Both the position numbers and the translations under genes were made by a program. The notes beneath the pieces are model-generated. The model searched no databases and was not told the DNA's origin. It saw only the letters and a list, made by a program, of their open reading frames with translations. A stretch of 64,000 nucleotides of DNA from assembly GCF_040939455.1 (NCBI RefSeq), contig NC_134109.1, forward strand, positions 55,394,001 through 55,458,000, written 5' to 3'. Shown here piece after piece: positions 34,591 through 46,479 of the stretch. The number at the start of each line of letters is the position of its first letter. Position 1 is the stretch's first letter. This DNA is from Microcebus murinus (lineage: Eukaryota > Chordata > Mammalia > Primates > Cheirogaleidae).

Positions 34591-37500
34591 ACAAACAGGA
34601 TATGGAAAACTTTGGGCCCAAACATCTTAACAGTCAAAAATTTTGTTCTTGAGGATCTGGCCCTAAAAAACTTTTCCCTCTTTGGAAAACAATTTACTGT
34701 GTTTAAACATTTTCAGTTGAAATTTGTCACCAGCTAGCCTTACCTCACAACAATTTTCCACATGTACACTCTTCCCCACTCCTACCATCACCTATTACTC
34801 CTCTCTTCAAGTGTATAGCTTACCAATATAAAGAAATTTCTTAATTAAAATATAAAAACAGTAATCACTATCATAATTATTATTTCCTCATGGCACCTCA
34901 CATTCTCCAGTTTAATTATCCTATTGAAAATGTGGTAAACGCTCACAACTACATCATGAAAAAGCACTATTACATTTACATTGTTACATATTGCATGGTT
35001 TTGGTAAGGTTTGGTTTCCTTAGGCCATATTGGTGATTATAGGCAGATTTTTCCCTTAGTTCATTCAACACTTTGTCAATGCCCTGGCTTTTGTCTTGTA
35101 ATTCTAGCACATAAAATGCAATTATAGATAAAATCCCTCTTGAGACAAGCTTTTCATTATCTCTCCAAAGTACATTTTCTTCGCGAATTAAATCATACCC
35201 CAGGACATCCCACAACACTAGCTGCAGCTTGGATTCTTGTTTCCTCTGTATCAAAGTGACCAATTTATATTCTCATTCTAATACCTCTGAGTTCCAGTTG
35301 ATTCTCCTGGCATATTTATAGTTGCAATCACATTAAAAAAAAAACAACTCTTGATATAGTAATAGGTAATCAATAAACATAATTTACTTAAAGGAAAAAT
35401 TATAATTTTTTAAGAACTAAATTATAGCCTATTTTCAAATCCTAAACTTTCAACATTAAAAAAATATTATATGCATTTTTATATGTATTGCTGCTATCAA
35501 TTCCGTGGCTTTTGGCTATAATGGCTGTGTTGATTTTCATCTAATCCCCTGTAATAACTGTTTTATATTTCTTGTTATAAGCCATCTGGCCTTCTGAATT
35601 TTTAGTTATCATCCATAATATGAGCCTCACTCAATATGCCCAAATGACATTTTACTTTATTTTTAGTGTATTTGTTTTTCTCTCAGTAAAATAACTATTT
35701 TAACAGGAAAAGGTTTATCAAAAATTGTGATCTGTATCTTCTGTATTAAAAATATGTTTAAATAATTTGCAATTAAATTATCTTACAAATTTTAAAAATG
35801 GTTTTAGTTTCTAAATGTTATCACATTTTAAGGCATTTTAAGTCTTTTCCTTTCTCTTTTCCTTCTACCAAAAATTTATTAAATACTTATTTTGTACCAG
35901 TAACACAGTAGATGCTGACGACAACAGAAGGAACTAACACAAGAACCCTCATTAGTCTTATCAACCATTGTGTTGTGTTGACATACTTTTAAATGTAATT
36001 TTAAAGTGCCTTTATTATTTCTTATAAACCATTACATTTTTTAACTAAAGCTAAGTATATGATGATAGATTAAAATCTAGATCAGATCATGTTAAAATCT
36101 TACTTCTTATATACACCTGATATTTCAGTTCTGCATTGTTTAGGGAGAAAACAACATACATTGATGAGTTTTTTCCTACTGATGTTTAAAGGCAGTTGTC
36201 TGGGTCATTATCATAAAAATAAGTCTGGGTGAATAAGTTAAAAAAACCCAAAGGTACTACAAATGTTGCCTTTATTTTTCCTATGAAAGAAATTCATCTG
36301 TGTCCCCAAAGGCCTCTGAGATTCAGGTTCACTACATAAAATGATCACAAGGAGAGTCAAGCATGCAATGTCTCTCTACCTGGAAAATGAGTCACGTTTT
36401 CTGTCACACACAAATGGTACCTGATGGCGTAGCCTTACTCCTAACATCCTACATCTTCCAAAAGGAGAGCTCCTTTTCTTTATTTGTTTAAAGGTAACTC
36501 TCAGCCTAATGGTGCTCATAATTAGATTATTGAAAATGTTTTGCCTTCCTCCAGGCAGCAAAACATCCGTATCTGGCAACTTCAAGTTTTCTTTACAACA
36601 GTGGAAATGGAATGACTATTTGTTTCCCATCTCTCTGCAATGCCTCGAAGACAGAAGGAAAGCAGGAGCTCACAATATTGTGGATTGTTTTGGCAGTCCA
36701 AGCAACCAGCTGTTGACTGGAGTTCCACAGAACTAGCCAGGGATGTCAGGAGCTGACTCTGGCATCTGTGTTATGAATGACATCTCAGGATAAAATCCCC
36801 TCTCTCGTTTCTTGGCAGCTTAAAAATCAGAGAGTGAGATGAAAAACATGGTTCTCAATGCCTAAATGAGTTTGCTGGAATATTTTGGACCTGCTTAAGC
36901 CAGCATGAGATTTATAAACATCTCTGACTTTCAGTCCAGGTTTGAACTGATATTCAGCACCCCAAAAAATAGTGACTTACAGTGAAAAGCACCTTTAATA
37001 GGTTCAAAGGTCCAAAGTTCCATTACCTCTGAAGAAAGAATATTTATAGAGGTTTTTCTCATCTTTCATCTTCCAATGATTGCTTTTCCTAATCAAAAGT
37101 GGCAAAGTAAGAGTCTTTCTCTTTTACTGTTTGAAATATAGGACTAATCTTTGGAGGTAAGCAGAAGGAAATTATCCTTTTCACTAGCAATAGCTGTTTA
37201 AATTTCAAAGATTATATAAAAAGACATGTCCTTGTTCTGTTTACAGCATTTTAATCCTTTCCGGTAGCAGTCTTGGCTATTATATCACAGTAAAAAAAAA
37301 AAATATATATATATATATATCAGCAAATATGTAGACTAAAGGTGCTCAGTTTACAAGATGGGGAAACAATCCTTGCTAATAGAACATGTCTAAAAATGGG
37401 GCAGGAGATGAATAGGTGAATTAATTCACCAAATGCCCAGTCAATTAAGTAAAGTCCTGGCACATTAGAAAATGCTTATCTGATTTAAATAGAAAATGTT

Positions 37501-37670
37501 TTTCCCCAAAATGCAAAGGAATGAAAATAAAAATCAAATCATACAGTGATGACTAGTTACTGACAGCCAAAATGCTTTATAAGAATATATGTTATTTCAG
37601 GAAAAAGAAATTGAATTTCACAATTACTTTTGAAAATTCCTTCTTACCTCAAGATCTGTGGAAAAGCTAA
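34591..37670. other. Mostly unassigned DNA
   Basis: No clear gene. A minus-strand open frame of 95 codons (35263-34976) is listed separately. A short antisense L2/MIR-like phrase ('aatttattaaatacttattt...gtaccagtaacacagtagat') occurs at about 35870-35950. An A(n)(TA)n run lies at 37292-37320. Confidence 0.45.
34976..35263 (-). other. Unidentified 95-codon open frame, possibly a pseudogene fragment
   Basis: The minus frame has ordinary-looking protein composition, unlike most chance frames here: rich in L, E, K and D, with segments such as LWDVLGYDLI, ENVLWRDNEKLVSRGI, VLELQDKSQGIDKVLNEL and REKSAYNHQYGLRKPNLTK. It starts only at a TTG codon. An in-frame TGA lies 12 bases upstream, beyond which the same frame continues (YARRINWNSEVLE). 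It ends at TAA. I do not recognise the family. It could be part of a processed pseudogene or an unfamiliar transposon protein, or chance. The flanking DNA shows no clear splice sites or poly(A). Confidence 0.3.
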
Positions 37671-37700
37671 TATACACACACACACACAAACATACACACA
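37671..37700. repeat. (CA)n microsatellite
   Basis: CA repeats with small interruptions, directly left of the MITE at 37701. Confidence 0.9.
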
Positions 37701-38025
37701 CAGTCATGTATAACTTACTGACATGGATCTGATCTGAGAAATGTACTGTTAGGCAATTTCATTGCTGAGTGAACATCACAGAGTATACTTAAATGGTACA
37801 TCCTGCTACATATGTAGGCTACTTGCTCCCAGGCTACAAACCTTTACAGAATGTTACTGTACTGAATACTGGCAGCAATTGTAATGCAATGGTAAGTATC
37901 TGTGTATTTAAACACATCTAAATATAGAAAAGGTACAGTAAAAATATAATAATCTTGTGGGACGGGACCACCACTGTATATGTAGTCTATTGTTGACTGA
38001 AATGTCATTATGCAGTTCATGATTA
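37701..38025 (+). mobile_element. Tigger-type MITE, copy 1
   Basis: A 325-bp terminal-inverted-repeat element. It begins CAGTCATGTATAACTT; the right end, read on the minus strand, is TAATCATGAACTGCATAATG. TA follows at 38026-38027. Internal phrases ('atgtaggctacttgctccca', 'aatggtaagtatctgtgt', 'aaaggtacagtaaaaatata', 'gggaccaccactgtatatg') recur in copy 2 at 48238-48580. It has no coding capacity. The TA target and pogo-like ends point to mobilisation by a Tigger transposase in trans. The exact family name is not certain. Confidence 0.8.
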
Positions 38026-38033
38026 TAAATGTA

Positions 38034-38883
38034 TAGTAAGTCCTTGCTTGACTTCATGGATAGGTTCTTGGAAACTAGGACTTTAAAAGAAACAATGTAC
38101 AATGAAATCAATTTTACCACAGGCAAATTAATATAAATGAGAGTTAAGTTCCTACTGCATATTTCTGTTCACAAAAATATCACCAACTTCTAAATAAAGA
38201 CTCCAAATGCTTCTAATAATAAACATTGAAATGAATCTGAACTATATATACATTTAAGAAAGATTAACACAAACAAGATATTTAACAATTATTTACCCAA
38301 TTTTTGGTGAATCTGTGAGTGATGGTAGTCATGGTGGTGGTGGGTTAAATCAAGGAATAAATGTTTGCAAAGCAAATACCACCATGCAGCTCAAAAACAA
38401 ACAATATCAAATATGGTGAGCTCACTGAGCACTTCCTTACTGCATTATTTTCATGCATTTGTATGATGATTGTATACTTAATGAATTTTTATTTTATAAT
38501 AACATAATTTGTATTCATTCGTTTTTTTCATTCTTCCAACCCACTTATTACAGTGTAGGGTAGAGGGTGGATGGAGCCTCTCTCCCAGGAGCTTACGGTG
38601 TAAAGTGGGAACCAACCCTGGACAGGACATCATCCTGTCACAGGGTACACTCACACACATACTCACACTCACCCAGACTAGGACCATTTAGGCACTCAAT
38701 TCATCTAATGTGCACCTCTTTGGGATATGGGAGGAAACCTGAATACCCAGAGGAAACCCACCCAGACATGGGGAGATCATAAACTCCACACAAACAGTAG
38801 CCTCAGATGGGAATAGATTATTTTTCCTTCATCAACATTATAAGGAAACATTAAAGGGAACAGTGTCATTCGATGACCTGCTA
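38034..38883 (+). mobile_element. Larger Tigger-type MITE, about 850 bp
   Basis: The left end TAGTAAGTCCTTGCTTGACT and the right end (minus strand) TAGCAGGTCATCGAATGACA are inverted repeats. TA flanks both sides (38032-38033 and 38884-38885). The interior contains 'ggaccaaccctggacaggac'-like text and the block 'gggaggaaacctgaatac...gaggaaacccacccagacat...aactccacacaaacagt'. I know that block from a widespread mammalian MITE. No transposase is encoded; the frames at 38478-38782 are chance. It begins only 8 bp after the right end of the preceding MITE. Confidence 0.75.
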
Positions 38884-38885
38884 TA

Positions 38886-38936
38886 AACACACACACACGC
38901 ACATGCACACACACACATACACATATATGTATATAG
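38886..38936. repeat. (CA)n/(TA)n microsatellite
   Basis: CA repeat with G and T interruptions passing into a short TA run, adjoining the right end of the 850-bp MITE. Confidence 0.9.
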
Positions 38937-39319
38937 TTACTAGTAAATATAATATGCTTCATTGCTAAGTACAAACTCCTCAACAGGAATAGACCATATG
39001 TTGGAAAAATCATGGAAAAATGAATATCTTCTGCAATATTCTGGAATTGTATATCTTAAGAAAAACATGGTTAAAGGATGATTTTTTTGGTCTGGAAAAT
39101 GCTGTAGATCTTTTTAAGTACCAATTTTGTGAGGAAAACAACATTTAAAGATTTAAAAATATTTAAGTTATTTTAATCTATAGGATTACATGGGAATAAT
39201 TACATAAACCATATGGTGATAGTTTATGGAATTACATTTTGTCTATAAAGTCTGAAATTCTTTTACTCCCAGTTTCCTTGATGCTTGATTCAATTATTAT
39301 CTAATACAAATTTCAAAAT

Positions 39320-39505
39320 AAAAAATTATTGAACACTTACTATGCAGGCATTGTGCTAAGAAATTTATAATATTACCTTATTTCATCCTCACAACAATCC
39401 TGTCAGTACCATAATTATCTGTATTGGATGGTGAAACAATCTAAAAAAAAAAAAAATGAAACCAGCTCACAGCCTTACAGCTAGTTATTCCATAACTTAA
39501 CTCCT
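39320..39505 (-). mobile_element. MIR SINE, antisense
   Basis: 'attgaacacttactatgcag', 'cattgtgctaagaaatttat', 'tttcatcctcacaacaatcc', then an A-rich gap, 'cttacagctagttattccat'. This is the antisense MIR order (acttactatgtgcc...gctaagc...atcctcacaacaa...cacagctagtaa). An A(14) run at 39442-39455 replaces part of the core. Confidence 0.75.
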
Positions 39506-40785
39506 AATACTATACTATTAAAAATAACTGTATATATCTTTCTCATCAATTGCATTTATTCTCAAAACTTTCAGTTTAAAAGTAGGCAAATATCCCTATC
39601 TCTGAGATTTTGTTTACACAAGAGATAACCAGATCCACCAGAGGCCTGATCTTATAATTGGTGACTGTTCAGTGGAAGTGAATTACAATGATTTGTCACA
39701 TCTATTTTGTTTATATAGGAAAGAGAAGCATAGGATTTACTATATGTTTGTTCCATAAACAGAGGATTGGTAGCAAACAACTCATTAGCACATAATAATC
39801 CATACAGTCTAATAATCCATAGAGTCAACTGTGCAGTCATGGCTGCATGCCACGGTGGCCAGAGATGAGGAAAGAGGACGGAAATGGAGGGAACCATTCT
39901 AAGACAGTGTCCTTTCCACTGGTCAGTATAGTCAACCCAACACTCATCTCCTGATCACCCTCTATCCACATGTGATTCACTGCAATACAATACCCTCTGA
40001 TCAGCAATTCTTTGATTAAAATCAAATGAACAGATGGAAAATTCATAACCCAGTAAACAGTGTCTTAAATGGCAGCCTGACTCATTAAATAAAAGTTAAA
40101 TAATCTAAAACACTAACTTAAAAATATCAAATATTTTTGTTTTATTTTTATGACACTTGTAAATATCATACCAATGTGTTTTAATTTTCAATATATTTTT
40201 AAAACTAGTGTTGAAACATCTCATTCAGTCAAGGTAGCTGCTAAAGATTTATTAGCCATTCTTATAAATAATGTTCATATCTATTTTAACATGAGCTAGA
40301 GATATTTACTATTTGGAATAAAGCCCTAATCTTTGGAGGCAGACAGAAAAGTATCCTTTTCTTTAGCTATTATATGTGTATTCAGTGTTATCATAAGTCA
40401 TTTTTTGTACATTATAGTCTTTTCCAGATTAAAGATACATTGTATTTGACAGTTTTCATTAATCTCCTTCAAATTTCATAACTGTAGAATTCTAATGGAG
40501 ATGTATATTCAATTGCCTTTGCTGATAACCTAAAATATGCCACTGGATTTGTGGGTATAAAAATAGGGAAACATTACTTTTAGGTATATTTTATTAGCTA
40601 TAAAATATCTTAATCTAGATATTGATCTTTCTCAAGTATATAGGATAAGAAGCAAAGTCAAAAGTTGTCTCTTAGGCTATTTATATTAGATAATAAGATT
40701 TCATTAAAAGAAAGTTTTAGCAATTATAAATCATACTTCAAAAAAGACATTTTCCATTACTTCACTATAGAATATAATTCCAAAA

Positions 40786-40824
<39 letters not shown>

Positions 40825-41957
40825 ATTTCGTCAAATATTTAGGTTTGTTTGTCAATTTTGAAAACAGTTCACCCAGATTTCTGCTTGGATTGCTATTGCC
40901 ATCCTCACCACAATTGGATTTAAACACATCTGAGCAAAATACTTAAAATTGGAGTTAATTAATAGCAAAGAAATAATAGATGATTTGGTTATTTTTCAAA
41001 TAATGGAAGAATGACTTTCTTTATATTCACTATTGAAAAATAAGAATATTTTACAAAAATGTCCCTACATAGGAAGTACCTTAAATGCTGAGCTCTAATC
41101 GTGGGTTTCTCCAGTCTGTCAGTCTTAAAATATTGCAGAGATGAGCTCCCAGATGCCAGTTGGCAGTCCAATTTAAAGCAGCAGCAGCCTAAAGAACCAT
41201 ACAAAAGAGCTTATAGGTTATCTTTATGCTGCATGTCATGAAGTCTACTGCCATCTTATGAGTGTTCACAAAGGACACTATACTATGAAAGAGTTAATTA
41301 GAAACCTAGGCAAAATTCATGTGGCACTGCGGTGCTAACTTCCTTTTTAACCCTATTTATTATAATTTTTGTAATATTCTACTTGTGCATTCAGACTGCA
41401 TAATGAATTCATTTGAGGATTTTTGAATATATTCATATCCTTCAATTAGATGAACAAGTGAAAAAGTTATTCCTCTAAGAATGAATTTGATAGAAAATTT
41501 TACTTGTTGGCCTTTCATCAAAAATACCATTGCATTTTCAAAGCAATTGTTTGAAGCAATCAGTTAAATATCTGAATTCTATATAGGTTTCTCATTTTTT
41601 GGTTGCTCAGGGGAAGTCTGGCTACAGTATCCCACTGCTTTGAAATGAACAGAAGCAAGGGAATATAATGGTAATTTAACTTTAAATAAACCTACTGCTC
41701 AGCAATGCTCAGCAGCCATAAATGAATACATTTTTTAGAAGCTGTGAATACTTTATCAGAGCCATTGTTCTTTTTAATGTATTTCAGAGGCATTGCAGTT
41801 ACTATAATTCCAAGTGGCATCTGCTTAAAGTTCTCACCAGATAAAGTTTACACTTAAACCAAAAGCTTAAGAAAGGTCAAGGTGAGTATGATCATGACTA
41901 CACTAATACAAAGGCCCTAGATGTACAGGTTATAAGCAAGCTGAATACACATGTGCC
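39506..41957. other. Unassigned AT-rich DNA
   Basis: No gene or repeat family I can name, apart from the (TG)n run. A 50-bp phrase at 40328-40378 resembles one at 37143-37193 (see findings). Confidence 0.45.
40789..40822. repeat. (TG)n microsatellite
   Basis: Uninterrupted TG run of 17 units, likely polymorphic. Confidence 0.95.
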
Positions 41958-42312
41958 TTAGTTGTTTTTTTGTTTATTTGTTTGTTTTTCTTCTGTAACA
42001 GAATACCAGAGACTGGGTAATAAAGAACAGAAATTTATTTGTCTGATGGTTCTAAAGGTTGGGAGATCCAAGAACATAGTGCCAGCATCTGTGGACTGTC
42101 ATCCCACGGCGAAAGGCACCACGTGGCAGAGAAGTGGCACACTTGAGAAAGACAGGAAAAGGGACAAAACTCCCCAAATAGCAGCATTGATCCATTCATG
42201 AGGATGAAGTCCTCATGACCTAATTATCTCTTAAAGGTCCCACTTTCCAATACTATTACAATGGAAATTAAATTTTAACGTGAGTTTTGGTAGGAACATT
42301 CAAATTATACCA
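41958..42312 (-). mobile_element. MaLR solo LTR (MST-like), antisense
   Basis: Solo long terminal repeat of the non-coding ERVL-MaLR group. Antisense text is 'acagaataccagagactggg', 'taataaagaacagaaattta', 'aggttgggagatccaagaac', 'gatccattcatgaggatgaa', 'catgacctaattatctctta', 'aaggtcccactttccaatac'. It is flanked by a perfect 7-bp direct repeat, ATGTGCC (41951-41957 and 42313-42319), which confirms a discrete insertion. No internal retroviral sequence adjoins it. Confidence 0.85.
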
Positions 42313-42654
42313 ATGTGCCGAAAGAGTGTAGGATTAACTAGATGGCCAGAGAAGTTCAAGTATTGAGGGCTAAGTATTAGGTTTATTAGATAACTATGTT
42401 TCTTTTTTAATTTCACTTCCTTATGGTTCTCTGATTGCCTGGCTTTGAAATATTTAATTACCCACCAGCTTGTCCAAGAAAAGAAAAAGGAGGAACATCT
42501 CAATATTGCTGCAGCCTTGTTAATGTGATAGCAGATCTATTCTTGCAAATTGGAGGTAATGGTGAAAATTATATTTTTGAGGCATTTGTAGATTCAAGTG
42601 AAAGTCAATCAGGAAGCATCATTCATTTGTCCATTCATTTTTTCATGCTGGAGA

Positions 42655-42850
42655 ACAGTGTAGAACATTGGTTAGGGATTAGAGCACTCATTTGCTTGAA
42701 TACTAGCTTTATCACTTCTGTCTTATATAACCTTAGGTAAGATGTTTGACTTTCCCATCTATACTTCAGATCATCATCACAAAAGCCTCCCACTTAACAT
42801 TCATAAAAGGATTAAATGAGAATTCCATTTGGGAAGAACTGAATTAGAAC
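42655..42850 (+). mobile_element. MIR SINE, sense
   Basis: Sense MIR order: 'gaacattggttagggattag' (tRNA-like 5' part), 'gcttgaatactagctttatc', 'ataaccttaggtaagatgtt', 'gactttcccatctatacttc', 'aaaggattaaatgagaattc'. Strongly diverged. Confidence 0.65.
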
Positions 42851-45165
42851 AGAGAGATGCCCTCAAAAACCCTTACTTTTAATACTATAATCTTTGCATT
42901 TTACTTGCTATATAAAAGTGCAAGGCTAGAAGCTGAGAATATAATAATGTATGATATAGCCTCACATTCAATAAACATAGCTTCATCAAGGAAACAGAAA
43001 CAAATAATTATAATAGAATGTTTATGATAAAACTGTGAACAGGGTTTTATAAAGACTCTTCACATAAGCAGGGGATGAAAGAAAAGGATTCCAGAATAAG
43101 ATACTATATGGGCTTATTTCTAAAACATATAATAATTTCTGATAGGATCCAATTTAATTAAATCCTTTATTGCTACTTGAAGACTTGGTCCCATTGTCCA
43201 ACTTTTATCTTGTTTTCTAATCTTTTACTCATTTATATTTGCAATAGCTGAATGGACACAAACAAGAAAATAAAGAAAATAGACAGAAAATTGGTCATGG
43301 ATGATAGCTTACATTCCCCTTTCCCCATGTCAACACCTCCATGCAGTCTTCTGATGGGCTTTCCTCAACTTAAAACAGCTAAATGTAGTCAGATACAGAA
43401 TTCTATAAAAAGTGACCCAACATAACTTTCTAATAAAAGCTAAGAAAAAATGTTCTTTGGGAAAGACATAAAATTTATATTGTATGCCCAAAATTCTAAA
43501 AAACAAAGGAAGGCTTTGAAGTAAAGACCTGGAAAAAATAATTATTTCAAGTAAAAGAGAAAACCATGAAGTAATAGACACCTCAATTCCAAAGGTCCCA
43601 AGAAGTTTAACTCTTTTGGTATAATTACTTGAAGAATTTGAGGTCCATACGCCAATAAAACTTTCAAATAAAACTTTCAATCACAATAACTAAGGAAGTA
43701 ATCATAATTCTCATGTCTTGTGTTAAGATTGAGCAAGGACATATTAGCTACACCAGGAGAAGACAAACAGGGCCAAGCGAAAATTATACAAAACTTGTCC
43801 ACCAAGTTAGAACAAGTACTCTGTCTTGGAAAATTTTTACGGCTCATGCTTAGGGTTGCAATTACAGGAAGGGGTTGATTAAACCTTTGTAGTAAAAGGA
43901 GAAGGTACATAGAAAAGGAATAGTGATTAAATCTTGCTTTATCTGGCCTACTAGTTTAGGTTCAGTACAAACCTAACAGTCTTTTAACAGTCAGCAAGTT
44001 TAAACTGCTGAGTTACAGTTATATGATCCCTTTTAGATAGAGGAGAATTGCTACACCTCAGTCACTATCTGAAAATACTAGTATAGTTTCTCTGGCTAAA
44101 TCTATTCTTTATATAGAACATCCATAAAACATAGTATGACATTCATTCTCATTTCACAAATAGATCCTCTAAAATGTATTTAAATGGCATTCTGCTTTAA
44201 GACAGTGACTTAAAAACTTTTGAGATTCTATGAATTATTTCTGACTAGTCAAGCACATAGAGAAAAGGAAAAAAATAAACATCAAGGGGAATTTCAAAAG
44301 ACTTCAAAATCCATATGGGAAAGGAATGAGAGAAGCAAGCAAATATGTAACACAAAAGCCCTGAAAAAAAAAAAAAACAGCTTTGAGGAAAACTATTTGA
44401 GCATAAATTTTATTTTTATTGAGAATAAAAGAAGAATCAGCAATATCTAGCATTGGAGTTCAGTTTTTCTACTAAAGGACTAAAACAAAATCCTACTGTA
44501 GTACATATGCTCTTAGGAAACAGCTTGAACATTAACATTACTTATGCTCTCAGAAACTTCGGAAAGAAACATTTTAAAGTGAGAACCAAAATATACCATG
44601 TTTCTTGAATGGGGGTTAAAGGACAAAGGAGGCTTTGGCACACATAGGCTGAAGATTAAAATGAAATGGCCACATTTACATCTAGTAGGAATGGTCATTT
44701 GCTTTGGGGGGAAAAAATAGAGTTGGCAGGTGGCTAATTGTGAGAACAAGCAATTTCTCCAATTGTTGGAAAGAAAAATGGGGAGGGGAAGTAAGGTTTG
44801 GAAAAGTCCTGGGTGCAGAGCACAATAGAAAGGAAAGAGTCAATAATTTTTTTCTAATTTCAAATGTCAAGGACCATGGATTAAGGAAGAAATGTGTTGC
44901 CTGGAAAGTTGGAGGCTCAAAATGGCTCTCTAGGTAGATTCACCACTTCCCAGACTCTCAGGCTTAGAAAACAGATTTTCCCAACACTAAGAAAAGCATT
45001 TATCTACAAATTAATCAAGTCTACAGAGACTGACTCCTGAAAAACAGAATGCCTGGGCAAAAACAGAAACAGACAATTCACAGAAAGAAGTAAACATTTT
45101 TTAAAAATGACAAACTCATGAAAATATATTTAGCCTCGCAAGTCATTAACAATTTTTTGTATGGC
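42851..45165. other. Unassigned DNA
   Basis: Nothing recognised. The 116-codon minus frame 43680-43330 and 77-codon frame 43910-43677 are low-complexity F/L/S-rich chance frames from A/T-rich sequence. Confidence 0.4.
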
Positions 45166-45305
45166 TTTTTTTTTTGAGACAGGGTCTTGCTCTGTCACCC
45201 AGGCTGGAGTGTGGTGACCTCATCATACTTCACTGCAGTCTCAAACCCCTGGGCTCAAACAATCCTCCCTCCTCGACCTCCCAAAGTGGTAGGATAGCAG
45301 ACATG
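45166..45305 (-). mobile_element. FLAM/old Alu left monomer, antisense
   Basis: T-run 45166-45175, then 'gagacagggtcttgctctgt', 'cacccaggctggagtgtggt', 'cactgcagtctcaaacccct', 'gggctcaaacaatcctccct', 'cgacctcccaaagtggtagg'. Only one arm is present, so this is a 7SL-derived monomer (FLAM) or a left-arm Alu fragment. It is more diverged than the Alu at 25370. Confidence 0.85.
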
Positions 45306-45720
45306 ATTAACAAATTAATATTAAAACCAAGAGATATAATCATTAATTTGCATAATTAAAAAAATATAATAGTAAAACCAAATTGTTATCAAGGATGTCA
45401 GGAAATGATCATTCCCATCTATTCCTTTTGGAAAAATAAATTGATGCAAATATTCTACAGGACAATTTAACAAAATGCCTCGAAATCTGTACATGAATAG
45501 TTTTGGCCCATATCTAGAAAATTATCTTGTTAAAATTAGTCAGAATGTATATAAAGCTATATATATAGGGATTCTTTTCAAAATGTTGAAAAAAGAAAAA
45601 AAAAATGGAAATAGCCCAAACTTGAAAATGATGGCTTGAGAATAATCTTAGGAAAGTAGAACTGGGAGAACTATAATGATTTAACAGTAGGCTCAAATTA
45701 TTTTAACTACTCTGTTTAGA
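45306..45720 (+). mobile_element. L1M 3' fragment, sense, very diverged
   Basis: Order of ORF2 end/3'UTR text: 'ttttggcccatatctagaaa', 'aattatcttgttaaaattag', 'attcttttcaaaatgttgaa', 'aaatggaaatagcccaaact', 'ggcttgagaataatcttagg'. Weak but collinear with L1ME-type elements. Confidence 0.45.
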
Positions 45721-46074
45721 AAGAGACTTTGTGAACAGAAGGCAGATGGTCTGCTATGGAAACATAGAGAAAGGAGATCCATTATCCAAGGGCCTGAGCT
45801 AAAGAAGGCAAAGTTGAATACCATGGTCATGTCTAAAATGCCTATAGAGAGAAGACAGTCTCAGAAAAACTTACCTCAGAGACAATTTTTAATATTATCT
45901 AACATTCTTTATTCTGATTGTGTGTTCTACAGACCAATTTCTGATAACATATTTGTCTATTTTATAATAATAGGAAGAGATTATATCATCTGTTCTCTTG
46001 AAAATTATGGTCTGCTTGATAGTTAGATTTATCCATGAAATTTATTCAAATGGCATTCTTTTTTAAGCCATCTT

Positions 46075-46275
46075 TGCTTTGACTTTAAAAATTTAATAAA
46101 CTTCTAATTTTAGAATAGCTTTAGATTAACAACAAGTTTCCAAGATAGTACAGAGTTCCCATATATCCTTCACCTAGTTTTCCCTATTGTTAACATCTTA
46201 CACTGCTATAGTACATTTGTCACAACTAAGGAATCAACTTTGATACATTACTGTTAATTAAACTACACATGTTAT
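46075..46275 (-). mobile_element. L1M 3'UTR end, antisense
   Basis: 'ttttagaatagctttagatt', 'caacaagtttccaagatagt', 'acagagttcccatatatcct', 'ccctattgttaacatcttac', 'tacatttgtcacaactaagg'. Read antisense this is the L1MB/L1MC 3' end that finishes in 'aaatctaaaactattctaaa'. Confidence 0.7.
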
Positions 46276-46479
46276 TTATGCTTCAAATTTTTAAAAGAAA
46301 CTAAGATTCTATACCTAGAAATATGGTGGAAATAAACCATATATAAACCCTAGAAAATTAATATTTTAATAATCAAAAGGTCTAAAAAGGGGGTTGGGGT
46401 ACAGGAGCTAGCAATAAAGCAGAAATATCTATCAAGAGAGAAACAAAAATTGGTCTGAGATTCTATTATTAAATTAGGT

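Noticed and set aside
36509..36736. Possible exon after an acceptor-like 'ccttcctccag'
   Set aside because: One splice-like string only. There is no matching donor, no recognisable protein, and a 69-codon frame on the other strand overlaps part of the same DNA.
37671..38936. CRISPR-like regular spacing of short repeats
   Set aside because: The repeats are dinucleotide microsatellites and MITE inverted repeats. There is no constant direct repeat with unique spacers, and the DNA is mammalian.
43330..43680. 116-codon minus frame
   Set aside because: F/L/S-rich chance frame in A/T-rich DNA with no domain, codon signal or splice context.
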